Shown here: in pieces, positions 24,074-32,468 of the stretch
Layout: each line of letters opens with the position of its first letter
Numbering within the stretch: the stretch's first letter is position 1
DNA from: Streptomyces rishiriensis
GTDB lineage: Bacteria; Actinomycetota; Actinomycetes; Streptomycetales; Streptomycetaceae
DNA length: 64,000 bases
Direction: 5' to 3'
Assembly (NCBI RefSeq): GCF_003112535.1
Contig: NZ_BEWA01000025.1
Location: 47,767-111,766 of the forward strand
The notes under the pieces: model-generated
Database searches by the model: none
Seen by the model: only the letters and a program-made list of their open reading frames with translations
What the model was told of the DNA's origin: nothing
Program-made: the position numbers and the translations under genes

Positions 24074-26142
24074 CACGACCGGACCCGGCATGGACCGTGA
24101 TGAGAACCAGCTGCTGAGCCGCCGGGTCTAAGGCGCCGACCGTGACCGCCCGGGCCGGCGGCCGGACCGGCGCGCCACGCCGAACTGGTCGGCGGGCCGC
24201 CGCCGGAAGGTCTGCTGCTCGACATCACCGGCTTGGCGTAGGACGAGGTCGACACCGGTGTCGCGTTGGCAAACGAGCTGAGGCAATTCGGTGCCGGCGG
24301 CCGGGCTGTGTATGACCCGGGCCCCGGCGACCCGACCTGCTTCGACCGGACCGGCGACGCTCCCTCATGTCCTGGGCCGACTCGCCCACCGAACCGGGCC
24401 GGGGCACGCTGGGAGGCGTGACCAGCGCGCCGATCGTCGTGCACCGGCCCTCCCGTACGGGCGACCGGAGCACCGTGCACAGCAGCGGCCGGGACGAAAT
24501 CCTCGGCACCGCCTCCAGCGACCACGACCTGGTCGTGTTCCTCGACGGCACCGGCGTCGTCACCCCCGAGGCCGTCCTTGTTGCATGCGCTGTGGAGCGG
24601 TCGGTGATGACTGTTGCACGTCCGGCTGCGCACGTCCGTTAATCGTGGGTGTACGGAGCCGGTCGATGCCGGCCCTGATGTCCCTGGTTGGCGCCATGGT
24701 GGCATCTCGTCGTGCTTCGGTTCTCCGTTGGGCAGGGACAGCAGCAGTCCGAGGGGATACAGGCGACTGAGGCGGATGACTGCTGCGGTGACACCACAGA
24801 GCACGAAGACGGCGATCAGGTGCCAGGCGATGCCGAGCGCGATGCAGGCGAAGGCCAGGCCCACGACGCCGGTCAGCAGGAGGACCAGACCGCAGGTCGT
24901 GACCAGCAGCCTCCGGAGGCGTTTCTTACGGCCGCGTGCTTGTTCCCAGGTGGCGTCGGAGCGGGCCAGGATATCGATGAGAGCTTTGGCGTAGACCACG
25001 TTGAGGAATTGGTCGAAAAGCACTTCCGGCACAATTGCAACGGCGAGCAGCAGGGCCTTCCAGCCGCCGCGTTTGGATGCCCAGACGCGTTCGAAGGCCG
25101 CGATGCCGGTGACCGCGGCCCAGAACCACGGCACTCCGGGGAAACCCTTGGTGACGGTGTAGTAGCCCAGGACGGTGAGGAAGAAGGGGACGAACGCCAC
25201 GCTCAGATAGGTGAGCGCTTGCCGGCACACGTAGGGCAGCGTGACGCGGGTGAGGCCGTAGGCTCTGAGGTTGTCCAGGGCGCCGCGCTGCCACCGCAAG
25301 CGCTGGTAGTAGAGCCGCGACCAGGTGGGCATGAGCTCGGTGCCCACGATGCAGGCGCACGGGGACACACAGCGGTATCCGAGCTGTTTGAGTGCGAGGG
25401 TCAGTTCGTTGTCCTCGGTCAGCGACTCCACGTCGTAGACGCCGTCTCCCCTCGGCAGGGTGCTCTCTGCGCGGGCTCGCTGGATCTGACGCAGTGCCTT
25501 GGCCGGGTAGAGGGAGGCGGTGCCGGTCAGGACGTCGGCGCGGCCGCGGCGGCGGTGGAGTTCACGTGCGTAGCGCACGTACTCGTTGTCCTGGAGGTGG
25601 CAGACCAGACCGTGCAGGGGGTAGCCGAAGAAGATTGCGCCCACGCCCCCTATGGGCGGCAGGCCGGGTTCCTGCTCGTGCAGGCGGCGGGCTGCCCTGG
25701 CGATGAACTCAGGGGACAATGAGGTGTCGGAGTCCATGACCATGACGGCGTCCTCGTCGGACAGCCGTGGCAGTAACTCGTCCAGGACCTGGTTGAGCGC
25801 ACCGGCCTTGGCTTGCGTGTTCCCGACCGATTCAACGACCCGCGCGCCGTGGGCTGTGCTGATCTGGGCGGTGCGGTCGGTGCACCGGTCGGCGACGACG
25901 ATGACCTCGTCCGCGGGGCGGCTCTGGGCCGCGAGCGACTGAAGAGTCTCGGCGATCAGCGCTTCTTCGTCGTGCGCGGGCACCAGCACGACGATCCGTC
26001 CAGGACCGGCGCGGCGAAGGTCGGGTATGTGTCCGGGCAGGGTCATGCCCTTGGCGGTGAGATCTCTGCGCTGACGTACGAACGCAGGCCCCCAAGCCTC
26101 CTTGCGCCTCTCCCTCCGCGTCGGCCGGCCCACCAATGACAC
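24016..26142 (-). CDS. Processive family-2 glycosyltransferase with a read-through tail
   Basis: Residues 1-490 form a membrane GT2: IVVLVPAHDEEALIAETLQS, VVADRCTDRT (nucleotide Asp), VMVMDSDTSLSPEFIARAAR (DxD-type acids), ESLTEDNELTLALKQLGYRC (ED catalytic pair) and YYQRLRWQRGALDNLRAYGL (Q..RW), then about four to five membrane helices (VAFVPFFLTVLGYYTV, ALLLAVAIVPEVLF, LLVTTCGLVLLLTGVVGLAF, LIAVFVLCGVTAAVI). It would polymerise a polysaccharide at the membrane. The natural C-terminus has lost its stop: after about 24590 the frame runs antisense through broken plasmid genes to 24016. Same strand as the beta-helix and GH13 genes. Confidence 0.82.
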   Translation of the reverse strand: MSLVGRPTRRERRKEAWGPAFVRQRRDLTAKGMTLPGHIPDLRRAGPGRIVVLVPAHDEEALIAETLQSLAAQSRPADEVIVVADRCTDRTAQISTAHGARVVESVGNTQAKAGALNQVLDELLPRLSDEDAVMVMDSDTSLSPEFIARAARRLHEQEPGLPPIGGVGAIFFGYPLHGLVCHLQDNEYVRYARELHRRRGRADVLTGTASLYPAKALRQIQRARAESTLPRGDGVYDVESLTEDNELTLALKQLGYRCVSPCACIVGTELMPTWSRLYYQRLRWQRGALDNLRAYGLTRVTLPYVCRQALTYLSVAFVPFFLTVLGYYTVTKGFPGVPWFWAAVTGIAAFERVWASKRGGWKALLLAVAIVPEVLFDQFLNVVYAKALIDILARSDATWEQARGRKKRLRRLLVTTCGLVLLLTGVVGLAFACIALGIAWHLIAVFVLCGVTAAVIRLSRLYPLGLLLSLPNGEPKHDEMPPWRQPGTSGPASTGSVHPRLTDVRSRTCNSHHRPLHSACNKDGLGGDDAGAVEEHDQVVVAGGGAEDFVPAAAVHGAPVARTGGPVHDDRRAGHASQRAPARFGGRVGPGHEGASPVRSKQVGSPGPGSYTARPPAPNCLSSFANATPVSTSSYAKPVMSSSRPSGGGPPTSSAWRAGPAAGPGGHGRRLRPGGSAAGSHHGPCRVRSCHWRKREIQVPPVFCSGMG
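24150..24417 (+). pseudogene. Small element-associated gene with premature stop
   Basis: A plus frame reads GGPPPEGLLLDITGLA, an in-frame TAG near 24239, then DEVDTGVALANELRQFGAGG and RAVYDPGPGDPTCFDRTG. Natural composition and position after the Replic_Relax copy point to a small plasmid/integrative-element gene, now broken. Function unknown. Confidence 0.4.
24418..24580 (+). pseudogene. Small hypothetical gene truncated by the next cassette
   Basis: GTG 24418 preceded by GGGAGG. It reads MTSAPIVVHRPSRTGDRST then SGRDEILGTASSDHDLVVFL and DGTGVVTPEAVL, after which the sequence changes abruptly. I recall this pattern from short Streptomyces plasmid proteins of unknown function. The break at about 24580 marks the left edge of the glycosyltransferase cassette. 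Confidence 0.5.
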
Positions 26143-26460
26143 CTCGGCTTTCGGTAGCGCCCATCAGCCGGGCGGACTTGTTCCGTGGCCAGCCTGCGAC
26201 AGGAGGATCGGGTTCCTGCTCCTGTGGGGCGCCGGGTTGCTTGAGCGATGGCGACAGCGGCGGGAGAACGCCCAGCGCCGATGAGAGGGCTGTCCTCGTC
26301 GGAGCACCGCGGCAGCCGCCCGCTCCAGGGCCTGATCCGCCCCGCCGCCCGGCTCTGCTCGCCGGGAAATGACGGTGGTGCCCTACAGCCGATTCTCCCC
26401 GGTCGGGGCGGCCCGGCAAGTGGATCACTGCGGTCGCGCTCTCGCCCCGGTCCCTGCAGC

Positions 26461-27879
26461 TCAGAATCCCTTGACGAATTCGAGTACGTACCACTTGTTC
26501 GTGGTGGCGTTGTAGATCGCGGTGAGGAAGTCCCGTTTGTTGGCCGTCGTGGTGAGGGTGACGGTGGGGATGGTGGTGCCCTTGACGAAGGCCGAACTGA
26601 GGGTGAGGGTGCGGTTTCCGGTGGCGTCCTGGATGAGTTCCCAGGTCACGCGTTGGCCGTTGGTGGGGTTGGTCGGTGTGCCCAGGGTCCTGTTGCCTTG
26701 CAGGGTGACGCGGAAGAGGGTGCCGAGTGCCGCGTTGGTGGCGATGGTGGGGGCGTCGGTGAGGGTGACGGGGGCGGGGCTGACCTTGGCGTCGACGTAG
26801 TCCTTGCGCGTCAGGTGCTCGGCCGCGGTCGGTGCGGTGCCGGAGGAGACGGTGCCCTCGTAGTAGGCGGAGTCCGCGCCGTAGACGAATCCGGCGGCGA
26901 CGGTGCCGCCGGCGGTGTCGTTGATGATGTTGGTGCTGCCCGCCAGCGACAGGGGTTCCACGTTGCTGCAGTCGCCGAGGGTGGCCGAGCAGCCGGAGTC
27001 GACTTTGATCGAGTTGACCGCCGTGCCGGTGGGTGTGTTCTCGGCGAATCCGAGGATGCTGACCGCTCGGGCGGCGCCGGTGACCCAGATGCTGACGTTG
27101 GGGCTGTTGTAGGTGAAGGGGTTGTACAGGCCCACGCCGATGGCTGCGTTGATCTTCCAGCTGTAGCCGTTGTATCCGGTGCCGCGGTTGACCGCGGACT
27201 CGGCTCCGCATCCGGTGAAGCTGATGCCCTGGCTTCCGACGCCGGTCACCTCGTAGCCGATGCCGCAGTGGTCCGCTGCGCAGCCGACGAAGGAGCAGTA
27301 GGCCATCGTGTCGAGACGGAAGCCGGCGTTGGTGACGATGTCGGCGTAGCAGGCGATGAACGAGCAGCTCGTCCCGGCCGCGCCGCCGGGGACACCGTGG
27401 ATGTCCCAGCCGTGATTGCCGTTGTTGGCCGATGTCACTGCGGTGAACGTGGACACGATCGGGTTGGACAGTTCGATGCCGGTGTTGCCGAAGAACTTCA
27501 CCGTCATGCGCGAGAACGTCAGCGAGACGGTCGCGGGGTTCGCCGATCGCGTCAGCAGGATTCCTTTACCGCTGCCGCTGCCCGGTCCCTGGACGGTGAG
27601 GTCCTGGATGGTGAGCCTCGTGATGTCCGAGCCGGTGAGGCCGTTGGCCGTGGTGCTGCTCTGCGCGATCACCGACGAGCCGTCGCTGACGCCTTGCAGG
27701 ATCAGGTTGGAGCGGGCCACCAAGGCGGAGGAGATTTTGTAGGTGCCCGCCGGGAAAACGACGGTTCCGCCGGAGGAGGGCACCGCGTTGATCGCGGATT
27801 GGATTGCGGTGGTGTCATCGGTGACGCCGTTGGCGGTCGCACCGTAGTCCAGGACGTTGAACCAGTAGCTGGTGGCCAT
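26461..27879 (-). CDS. Right-handed beta-helix protein (pectate-lyase/tailspike type)
   Basis: 472 aa from ATG 27879 (GGAGA about 8 bases upstream). N-terminus FNVLDYGATANGVTDDTTAI is the Pectate_lyase_3 entrance, followed by repeated beta-helix turns (GTVVFPAGTYKISSALVARS, RLTIQDLTVQGPGSGSGKGI, CGIGYEVTGVGSQGISFTGC). The C-terminal part has HLTRKDYVDAKVSPAPVTLT, as in phage tail-fibre and shaft proteins, and a jelly-roll-like end (VTWELIQDATGNRTLTL). Probably binds or cleaves a polysaccharide. No signal peptide is visible. Adjacent to a GT2 and a GH13, it may act on the polymer made by the GT2. The catalytic residues cannot be assigned by eye. Confidence 0.82.
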   Translation of the reverse strand: MATSYWFNVLDYGATANGVTDDTTAIQSAINAVPSSGGTVVFPAGTYKISSALVARSNLILQGVSDGSSVIAQSSTTANGLTGSDITRLTIQDLTVQGPGSGSGKGILLTRSANPATVSLTFSRMTVKFFGNTGIELSNPIVSTFTAVTSANNGNHGWDIHGVPGGAAGTSCSFIACYADIVTNAGFRLDTMAYCSFVGCAADHCGIGYEVTGVGSQGISFTGCGAESAVNRGTGYNGYSWKINAAIGVGLYNPFTYNSPNVSIWVTGAARAVSILGFAENTPTGTAVNSIKVDSGCSATLGDCSNVEPLSLAGSTNIINDTAGGTVAAGFVYGADSAYYEGTVSSGTAPTAAEHLTRKDYVDAKVSPAPVTLTDAPTIATNAALGTLFRVTLQGNRTLGTPTNPTNGQRVTWELIQDATGNRTLTLSSAFVKGTTIPTVTLTTTANKRDFLTAIYNATTNKWYVLEFVKGF

Positions 27880-28391
27880 GATGGTCTCCGTCGCTTGCAT
27901 GTCGCGGGGTGCTGATCAGGGAGCAGCAGAACACCGGAGTCGGTAGCCGGCCCTGAGGAGAGGCGATCAGAGCGATCGCAGTCGAGGTTTCAAGGAGGTT
28001 GGTCGGCCCCGGGAGGGGGAGCAGCTCGTTGTCTGGGAACGGGCTCCGTGACCGGCTGCTCAGGGAGAGCAAGGGGCACGATCGCCGACTCGCTGTCTGA
28101 TTACGCTACGGATGTGACTGGTTACGCCATGCCAGCTTAAAGACTCCCGGACAACCCGTGAAGGGCTTACGTGTCTGGACGTGCGTCCGTCGGTCTGATG
28201 GCCGACGACGTAGTGTCGCGTTCGGCGCTGCCCGGCGGTCAGCCGGTCGCCGGACCGTCGCAGGCCGATCTGGGTGGCACCGGCCTGCATCAGACTCGTG
28301 TCATGGGCGCTCCACGCCGAGGCTCCAGGTCCAATTGGTGGGCACGTCGGTGTCATCGGGTGAGCCACACGGCCGCATCGCCGGGCAGACG
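27880..28391. other. Intergenic, no gene recognised
   Basis: About 510 bases between the GH13 stop and the beta-helix start. Only biased open frames on both strands; no hairpin or motif that I can defend. It must contain the promoter of the beta-helix gene. Confidence 0.4.
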
Positions 28392-30071
28392 TCAGTTCTC
28401 CAGGAGAACGCTGCTCAGGAGCACACCATCGTGGCCAGGAAGCCGAAGGGCGTCGGGGCGGAAGTTGACGATGCACTGGAAACCGGGGAGACGGGTGAAG
28501 GACAGCACGCCGGGGCCGGCGAGGGGATCCCAGACCAATGCCCCGTTGCCCAGGGCCGGGTGAAGCCTGCGGATGTGCAGCGCCCGCCGGTACAGCTCCA
28601 GCATCGACTGCTCATCACCTTGCTGCACTTGCACGGTGAGGCGCTTCCACTCCTGCGGCTGGGGCAGCCAGGGGGCTGATCCGGCGTGGTCGGGGCTGAA
28701 GCCGAAGGGCGGGGTGTCGCCGGACCAGGGCATCGGCACACGGCAGCCGTCGCGACCGCGGTTGGTATGCCCCGAGCGCCGCCAGATGGGGTCCTGCAAC
28801 GCCTCGTCAGGCAGGTCCTCCACCTCCCACAGGCCAAGTTCCTCGCCTTGGAAGAGGTAGGCGCAACCCGGAAGAGCCAGCGTGAGCAGAACGGCCGCAC
28901 GGGCCCGACGCGTGCCCAGCTCCAGGTCGAACGGACCGGCGAGAAGATGATCGGCGAGATCATGCACCGGCCCGTCGGACTGCGGCCGCCCGTAGCGGGT
29001 CAGGTGTCGCACGACGTCATGATTGGAGAGCACCCAGGTCGCCGGCGCGCCGACGGCGCCCATCGTCGTCAGCGAGCTGTCGATCGCCGTGCGCATGTGC
29101 GCCGCGCGCCACGGGGTTGTCAGGTAGTCGAAGTTGAAGGCGGTGTGCAGTTCTCCGGGCCGGGCGTAGCGGGAGAGGCGTTCTGGATTGCGCGCGCACG
29201 CCTCGGCGACGAACACGCGGGGCTCGGCATAGGAGTCGGCCACCGCGCGCCAGTGACGGAAGACTTCGTGGACCCCCTCACGGTCCCAGTGAGGATGGCC
29301 TGGATGGGCGGCCGATCCGATGAGTTCGATGTCTGCCGGCCCCAGGTCCGGCAGACCTGGGGCCTTGATCATGGCGTGCGCGACGTCGATGCGGATGCCG
29401 TCGACGCCGTGATCGAACCAGAACCTGAGGACCGACTCGAATTCCCGGCGGACCTCGGCATTGTCCCAGTTGAGGTCGGGCTGCTCAGGCGCGAACAGAT
29501 GCAGGTACCACTCTCCGGGCATGCCGTCGGGTTCGACGACCCGGGTCCAGGCCGAGCCGCCGAAGACACTCCGCCAGTTGTTGGGAGGCAGGTCACCATC
29601 CGGCCCGAGGCCCGGCCTGAAGATGAAACGGTCCCGTCCCGCGCAGCCGGGACCGCCGGCCAGCGCCTCCTCGAACCAGGGGTGCTGCGAGGAGGCGTGG
29701 TTGGGCACCAGGTCGATCAGGATGCGCAGCCCCACGGCGTGGATCTCCTCAATCAGCGCGCGGGCCTCGGGCAGGCTCCCGAACGTGGGATCGATGGCCC
29801 GGTAATCGGTGACGTCGTAACCTCCGTCGGCCATCGGAGAGGGGTACCAGGGATTGACCCACACCGCGTCCACACCCAGCTCGGACAGATAGGGAAGGCG
29901 TCGGCGCAGCCCGGCGAGGTCTCCGACACCATCGCCGTTTCCATCAGCGAAACTACGCAGGTACACCTGGTAGCAGACTGCGTCACGCCACCACTCGGCA
30001 TCCCCGCTGCGGGCATCGTCCCGGCGCAGTGACGTCTCCCAGGGCAGATCCGGATCGTGTCGATGGGTCAT
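28392..30071 (-). CDS. GH13 alpha-glucosidase
   Basis: 559 aa, complete. Conserved regions: I DLVPNHASSQHPWF, II GVDGIRIDVAHAM with the nucleophile Asp, III PRVFVAEACA with the acid Glu, IV VLSNHDVVRHLTRYG; the entry strand VCYQVYLRSFADGNGDGVGD and GGYDVTDYRAIDPTFGS are typical of alpha-glucosidases/oligo-1,6-glucosidases. Cytoplasmic (no signal). Releases glucose from short alpha-glucans or sucrose-like sugars. ATG 30071 has no clear ribosome site, so a GTG further up is possible. The last of the three carbohydrate genes in this cassette. Confidence 0.93.
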   Translation of the reverse strand: MTHRHDPDLPWETSLRRDDARSGDAEWWRDAVCYQVYLRSFADGNGDGVGDLAGLRRRLPYLSELGVDAVWVNPWYPSPMADGGYDVTDYRAIDPTFGSLPEARALIEEIHAVGLRILIDLVPNHASSQHPWFEEALAGGPGCAGRDRFIFRPGLGPDGDLPPNNWRSVFGGSAWTRVVEPDGMPGEWYLHLFAPEQPDLNWDNAEVRREFESVLRFWFDHGVDGIRIDVAHAMIKAPGLPDLGPADIELIGSAAHPGHPHWDREGVHEVFRHWRAVADSYAEPRVFVAEACARNPERLSRYARPGELHTAFNFDYLTTPWRAAHMRTAIDSSLTTMGAVGAPATWVLSNHDVVRHLTRYGRPQSDGPVHDLADHLLAGPFDLELGTRRARAAVLLTLALPGCAYLFQGEELGLWEVEDLPDEALQDPIWRRSGHTNRGRDGCRVPMPWSGDTPPFGFSPDHAGSAPWLPQPQEWKRLTVQVQQGDEQSMLELYRRALHIRRLHPALGNGALVWDPLAGPGVLSFTRLPGFQCIVNFRPDALRLPGHDGVLLSSVLLEN

Positions 30072-30231
30072 GCGGCGGCCCGCGCCGGCAAGCCACCACG
30101 AGTGGGGCGAATGGAAATCAAGATCACCAACGCCAACCGCCACGATCTCGACGGACAGGGATCACCACACGCACACAGATGAGTCGTCACCACGGCCAGT
30201 ACAACGCAGGTCAGCGTGTGAGGACACTCGC

Positions 30232-30510
30232 ATACGTAACCGGTCTCGCCGGTGCGCACGGCGTCGACGTTCGTGCGGTTGAGCCCGTACTGGATCAGCC
30301 ATTCGGGAGGAGGCGGCCGCATCTCCTCACCCCGTCGCCGCTCTGCCTCGCGCCGCTCTTCCACCGCGATCCATCCGTCGATTTGAGCGAGGGCCGCCGT
30401 CGCCTGCTGGACGCCGCTTCGTGTCGTGCTCCACGGGTGCGAAGTCGATCTCGTCGAGGTCGAGGTGGTCGTAGTCGTCCATGAGCTGGGCAACGTCGGC
30501 AGCCTCGGCA
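30232..30510 (-). pseudogene. DUF6233-like remnant
   Basis: Minus strand: AEAADVAQLMDDYDHLDLDE (about 30440-30504), then in another frame ALAQIDGWIAVEERREAERR, RGEEMRPPPPEWLIQYGLNR. The latter is the middle of DUF6233 proteins (L..ID.WI...E.REAERRRGEE.RP..PEWLI..GL). The zinc-binding C-terminus is missing where the carbohydrate cassette begins. Confidence 0.5.
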
Positions 30511-30517
30511 AGTCACG

Positions 30518-30715
30518 GTGGAAATGTCTGTGGCCCCGGCCGACGAGGACGCCGGCCGGGGTCGCGGAGGAAGACCTCTGCGCCTGCTGACCCTCGACGA
30601 GGCACATGACCTGCTGCGAGTGCTGCGCACGATGGCGCAGGAAGGCGGGACGGCCGCGGGGGAGGCGGACCGCCTGGTGCGAGAGATCGGCGCCCGCATC
30701 CCCTCGACGCACTGA
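30518..30715 (+). CDS. Small hypothetical protein (65 aa)
   Basis: Starts ATG 30518 and reads MEMSVAPADEDAGRGRGGRP then LRLLTLDEAHDLLRVLRTMA and EADRLVREIGARIPSTH. Highly charged, mostly helical, with normal codon use. No family known to me. It sits between two DUF6233-type genes on the other strand, a usual place for small genes in Streptomyces mobile islands. Confidence 0.55.
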   Translation: MEMSVAPADEDAGRGRGGRPLRLLTLDEAHDLLRVLRTMAQEGGTAAGEADRLVREIGARIPSTH

Positions 30716-30746
30716 CCACTCTTCCCGCCCGCTGGCTGGCCGCAGC

Positions 30747-31345
30747 TCAGGGGTGGGTGCTGAGGTGGTGCACGTGCGGACCCCACTGCTTCAGGACCGG
30801 CGTGGCGCACCATGGCACAGCGGCATGCCGCCGTGGCCGTACTTGTGGGTCTTTCGCTGGCAGGCGGCGCAGGGTCCGGCCTGGCTGCCCAGGCAGACGA
30901 GGCGGACGGGTCGGGTTCGGTGAGCGGTGGTGGGGGAGCGGGGTGCATCGGCGGTGTCCTTCCGGCGGCGTGGGCCTGGGGGCTGCGGTGGGGCCGTCGG
31001 ACAAGTCGATGACGTTCAGGCGGGTGTCGGGCCGGCAGTGCGTACAAAGGCGCAGGCCGTCGGCCAGCAGGCGGCGGGCCTCGTCACGGTCGACGGGCCG
31101 GCGGCGCTTGCCCGCCGTGTAGCAGTCCCCGGCGTGGACCTGCACGGGCGGTCGGCCGGCGCCGATGCCGAGCTCGACCGTCCACTCCGGCAGCGGCGGC
31201 CGGCGCGCCCGGCCCCGCTCGATCTCGGTCTGCCGCTGGCGCACAGCTTCGATCTTCGCGTCGATACGGGAAGCCACATCGCGTGCCGCACCCGCAGCGT
31301 GTGCAGGCGCTCCAGATCGGGCGGCAGGTCATCGAACGCACTTTT
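30747..31345 (-). pseudogene. DUF6233 protein, frameshifted near its start
   Basis: N-terminus FDDLPPDLERLHTLRVRHAM is in one frame, and after a one-base shift near 31275 the rest follows: RIDAKIEAVRQRQTEIERGR, EWTVELGIGAGRPPVQVHAG and a zinc-like ending CTHCRPDTRLNVIDLSDG. That is the complete order of DUF6233, a common streptomycete mobile-island family of unknown role. The C-terminal tail after residue 95 (to 30747) is longer and low-complexity. The second part alone (ATG 31277) could still be translated. Confidence 0.65.
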
Positions 31346-31428
31346 GATTCTTTGTCCACGATCGACGCCTTGACGGCGCGTGTTCGATTTTCTGTTCGAT
31401 AACGTGAGGAGTGGGAGGTGGACGTCAT

Positions 31429-31532
31429 GACGGCACAGCTGCTGTCGGCGGGACAGGGCACGGTGATGCATGTGCGCTGCCCCGACCGGCTGCCGGAGGA
31501 GACCTATCGGCAGGTCCTGGAGGAGATGGCGC
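31429..31532 (+). pseudogene. N-terminal scrap of a Y-family DNA polymerase
   Basis: From ATG 31429, preceded by GAGG and an AT-rich promoter-like region: VMHVRCPDRLPEETYRQVLE then EMAPV. This matches the start of Streptomyces DinB/ImuB-like proteins (V.HVRCP..LPE..Y..LL..L..I.PVV). It is cut at about 31532 where the TetR gene end begins, marking the left edge of the amidase/MFS module. Confidence 0.5.
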
Positions 31533-32088
31533 CGGTCGGGCCGAGGACCGCTGTCACGAGCCGACGCGCGTACGCGGCGTCGAGTCCGTCCGGGCGGAAG
31601 AGGATGCGGTACATGAGCGGGGCGACGACGCCGTCGATGACCGTCTCGACGTCCGGCGTCTTCTCCCCGCGTTCTGTCGCACGGGTGAGGATGACGTCGA
31701 TCTGTTCGGCGGCGTAGGCCGAGCACTGGCCGGCGTTGCTGCCGTCCGGGTCGCCGAGCAGGGCGTCACGGATGTAGGCGCGGCCGGCGGGGGAGGACAT
31801 CTCGTCGAGGAACTGCTCGGCCCAGGCCGTCAGGTCGGCTGGCAGGGCACCGTGGTCCCCGGGCGCGGTCTCGGGCCTCAGACGCTCGACCGCCACGTCC
31901 GACAACAGCTCCTGCAGATCCCCCCAGCGGCGGTAGATCGTCGACGGTGTCACGCCCGCGTGCTGGGCGATCATCGGTACCGTCAGGGCGTCGCGGCCCA
32001 CCTCCGAGGCGAGTTCGCGCACGGCGGCGTGCACCGATGCCTGGACCCGGGCGCTCCGCCCACCGGGGCGTACCATCTGCCTGCTCAT
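31504..32088 (-). CDS. TetR/AcrR-family transcriptional regulator
   Basis: 194 aa. HTH at residues 30-65: VPMIAQHAGVTPSTIYRRWG then DLQELLSDVAVERL. The C-terminal domain follows the pattern of TetR_C_33-like ligand pockets (AEQFLDEMSSPAGRAYIRDA, IDGVVAPLMYRILFRPDGLD). Its natural end (about LVTAVLGPTG) runs a few codons into the antisense of the polymerase scrap. ATG 32088 follows AAGG; GTG 32097 is the alternative. Directly upstream (32101-32124) lies one of three copies of an operator-like motif, the others being between the amidase and MFS genes, so it likely represses itself and this module. Confidence 0.88.
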   Translation of the reverse strand: MSRQMVRPGGRSARVQASVHAAVRELASEVGRDALTVPMIAQHAGVTPSTIYRRWGDLQELLSDVAVERLRPETAPGDHGALPADLTAWAEQFLDEMSSPAGRAYIRDALLGDPDGSNAGQCSAYAAEQIDVILTRATERGEKTPDVETVIDGVVAPLMYRILFRPDGLDAAYARRLVTAVLGPTGAISSRTCR

Positions 32089-32100
32089 GGAACCCACCTT

Positions 32101-32124
32101 AAAGCGAAATCATTGCGTCTAGTG
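32101..32124. promoter_or_regulatory. TetR-module operator copy A
   Basis: AAAGCGAAATCATTGCGTCT at 32101, 12 bases upstream of the TetR start. It shares the pattern AAAGC-n-AA-n(3)-ATTGC-n-T-n-TAGT with two sites at 34107 and 34153. Confidence 0.65.
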
Positions 32125-32389
32125 ACCCGCTGGGCCACCGTTCGACGAGCCTCTCTCGCTGCGAGTCGTGTGGCCGGCGCCGCCTCGGTGCACGCCCGCA
32201 GGGAGGAGACCTTCATGGCGCGGGCGTGATCCGCCCCCTCGTGCTCACAAAAGACGTCGTCCAGGCGCTGGGCTGGTCGTCTTCCGCGCTGCGAGATGCG
32301 CGGTGCGGTCTGTCCGCTCCATCGCCCTCGGCGCCGTCACCGCTCGGGCACTTTCGGGGAACGCCCGCGCAGGCTGTGTCGTCGAGAGC

Positions 32390-32434
32390 GGGTGAGTGCC
32401 CGACGGTTGCGGCACGGCCGTCGGGCACTCACCC
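32390..32434. terminator. Strong hairpin downstream of the amidase gene
   Basis: GGGTGAGTGCCCGACGG (32390-32406) pairs perfectly with CCGTCGGGCACTCACCC (32418-32434) over an 11-base loop. It lies 35 bases past the amidase stop and probably terminates that minus-strand transcript. Confidence 0.75.
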
Positions 32435-32468
32435 TGCCCATGCGATGCTGCCGGGTCCCGTCCTTCGT

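Noticed and set aside
26461..27879. A complete prophage tail or contractile injection system
   Set aside because: Only the single tailspike-like protein is present; no baseplate, sheath, tube or tape-measure genes are adjacent.
26248..27915. A 555-codon plus-strand open frame
   Set aside because: Antisense of the beta-helix gene; glycine/valine/aspartate-rich shadow translation.
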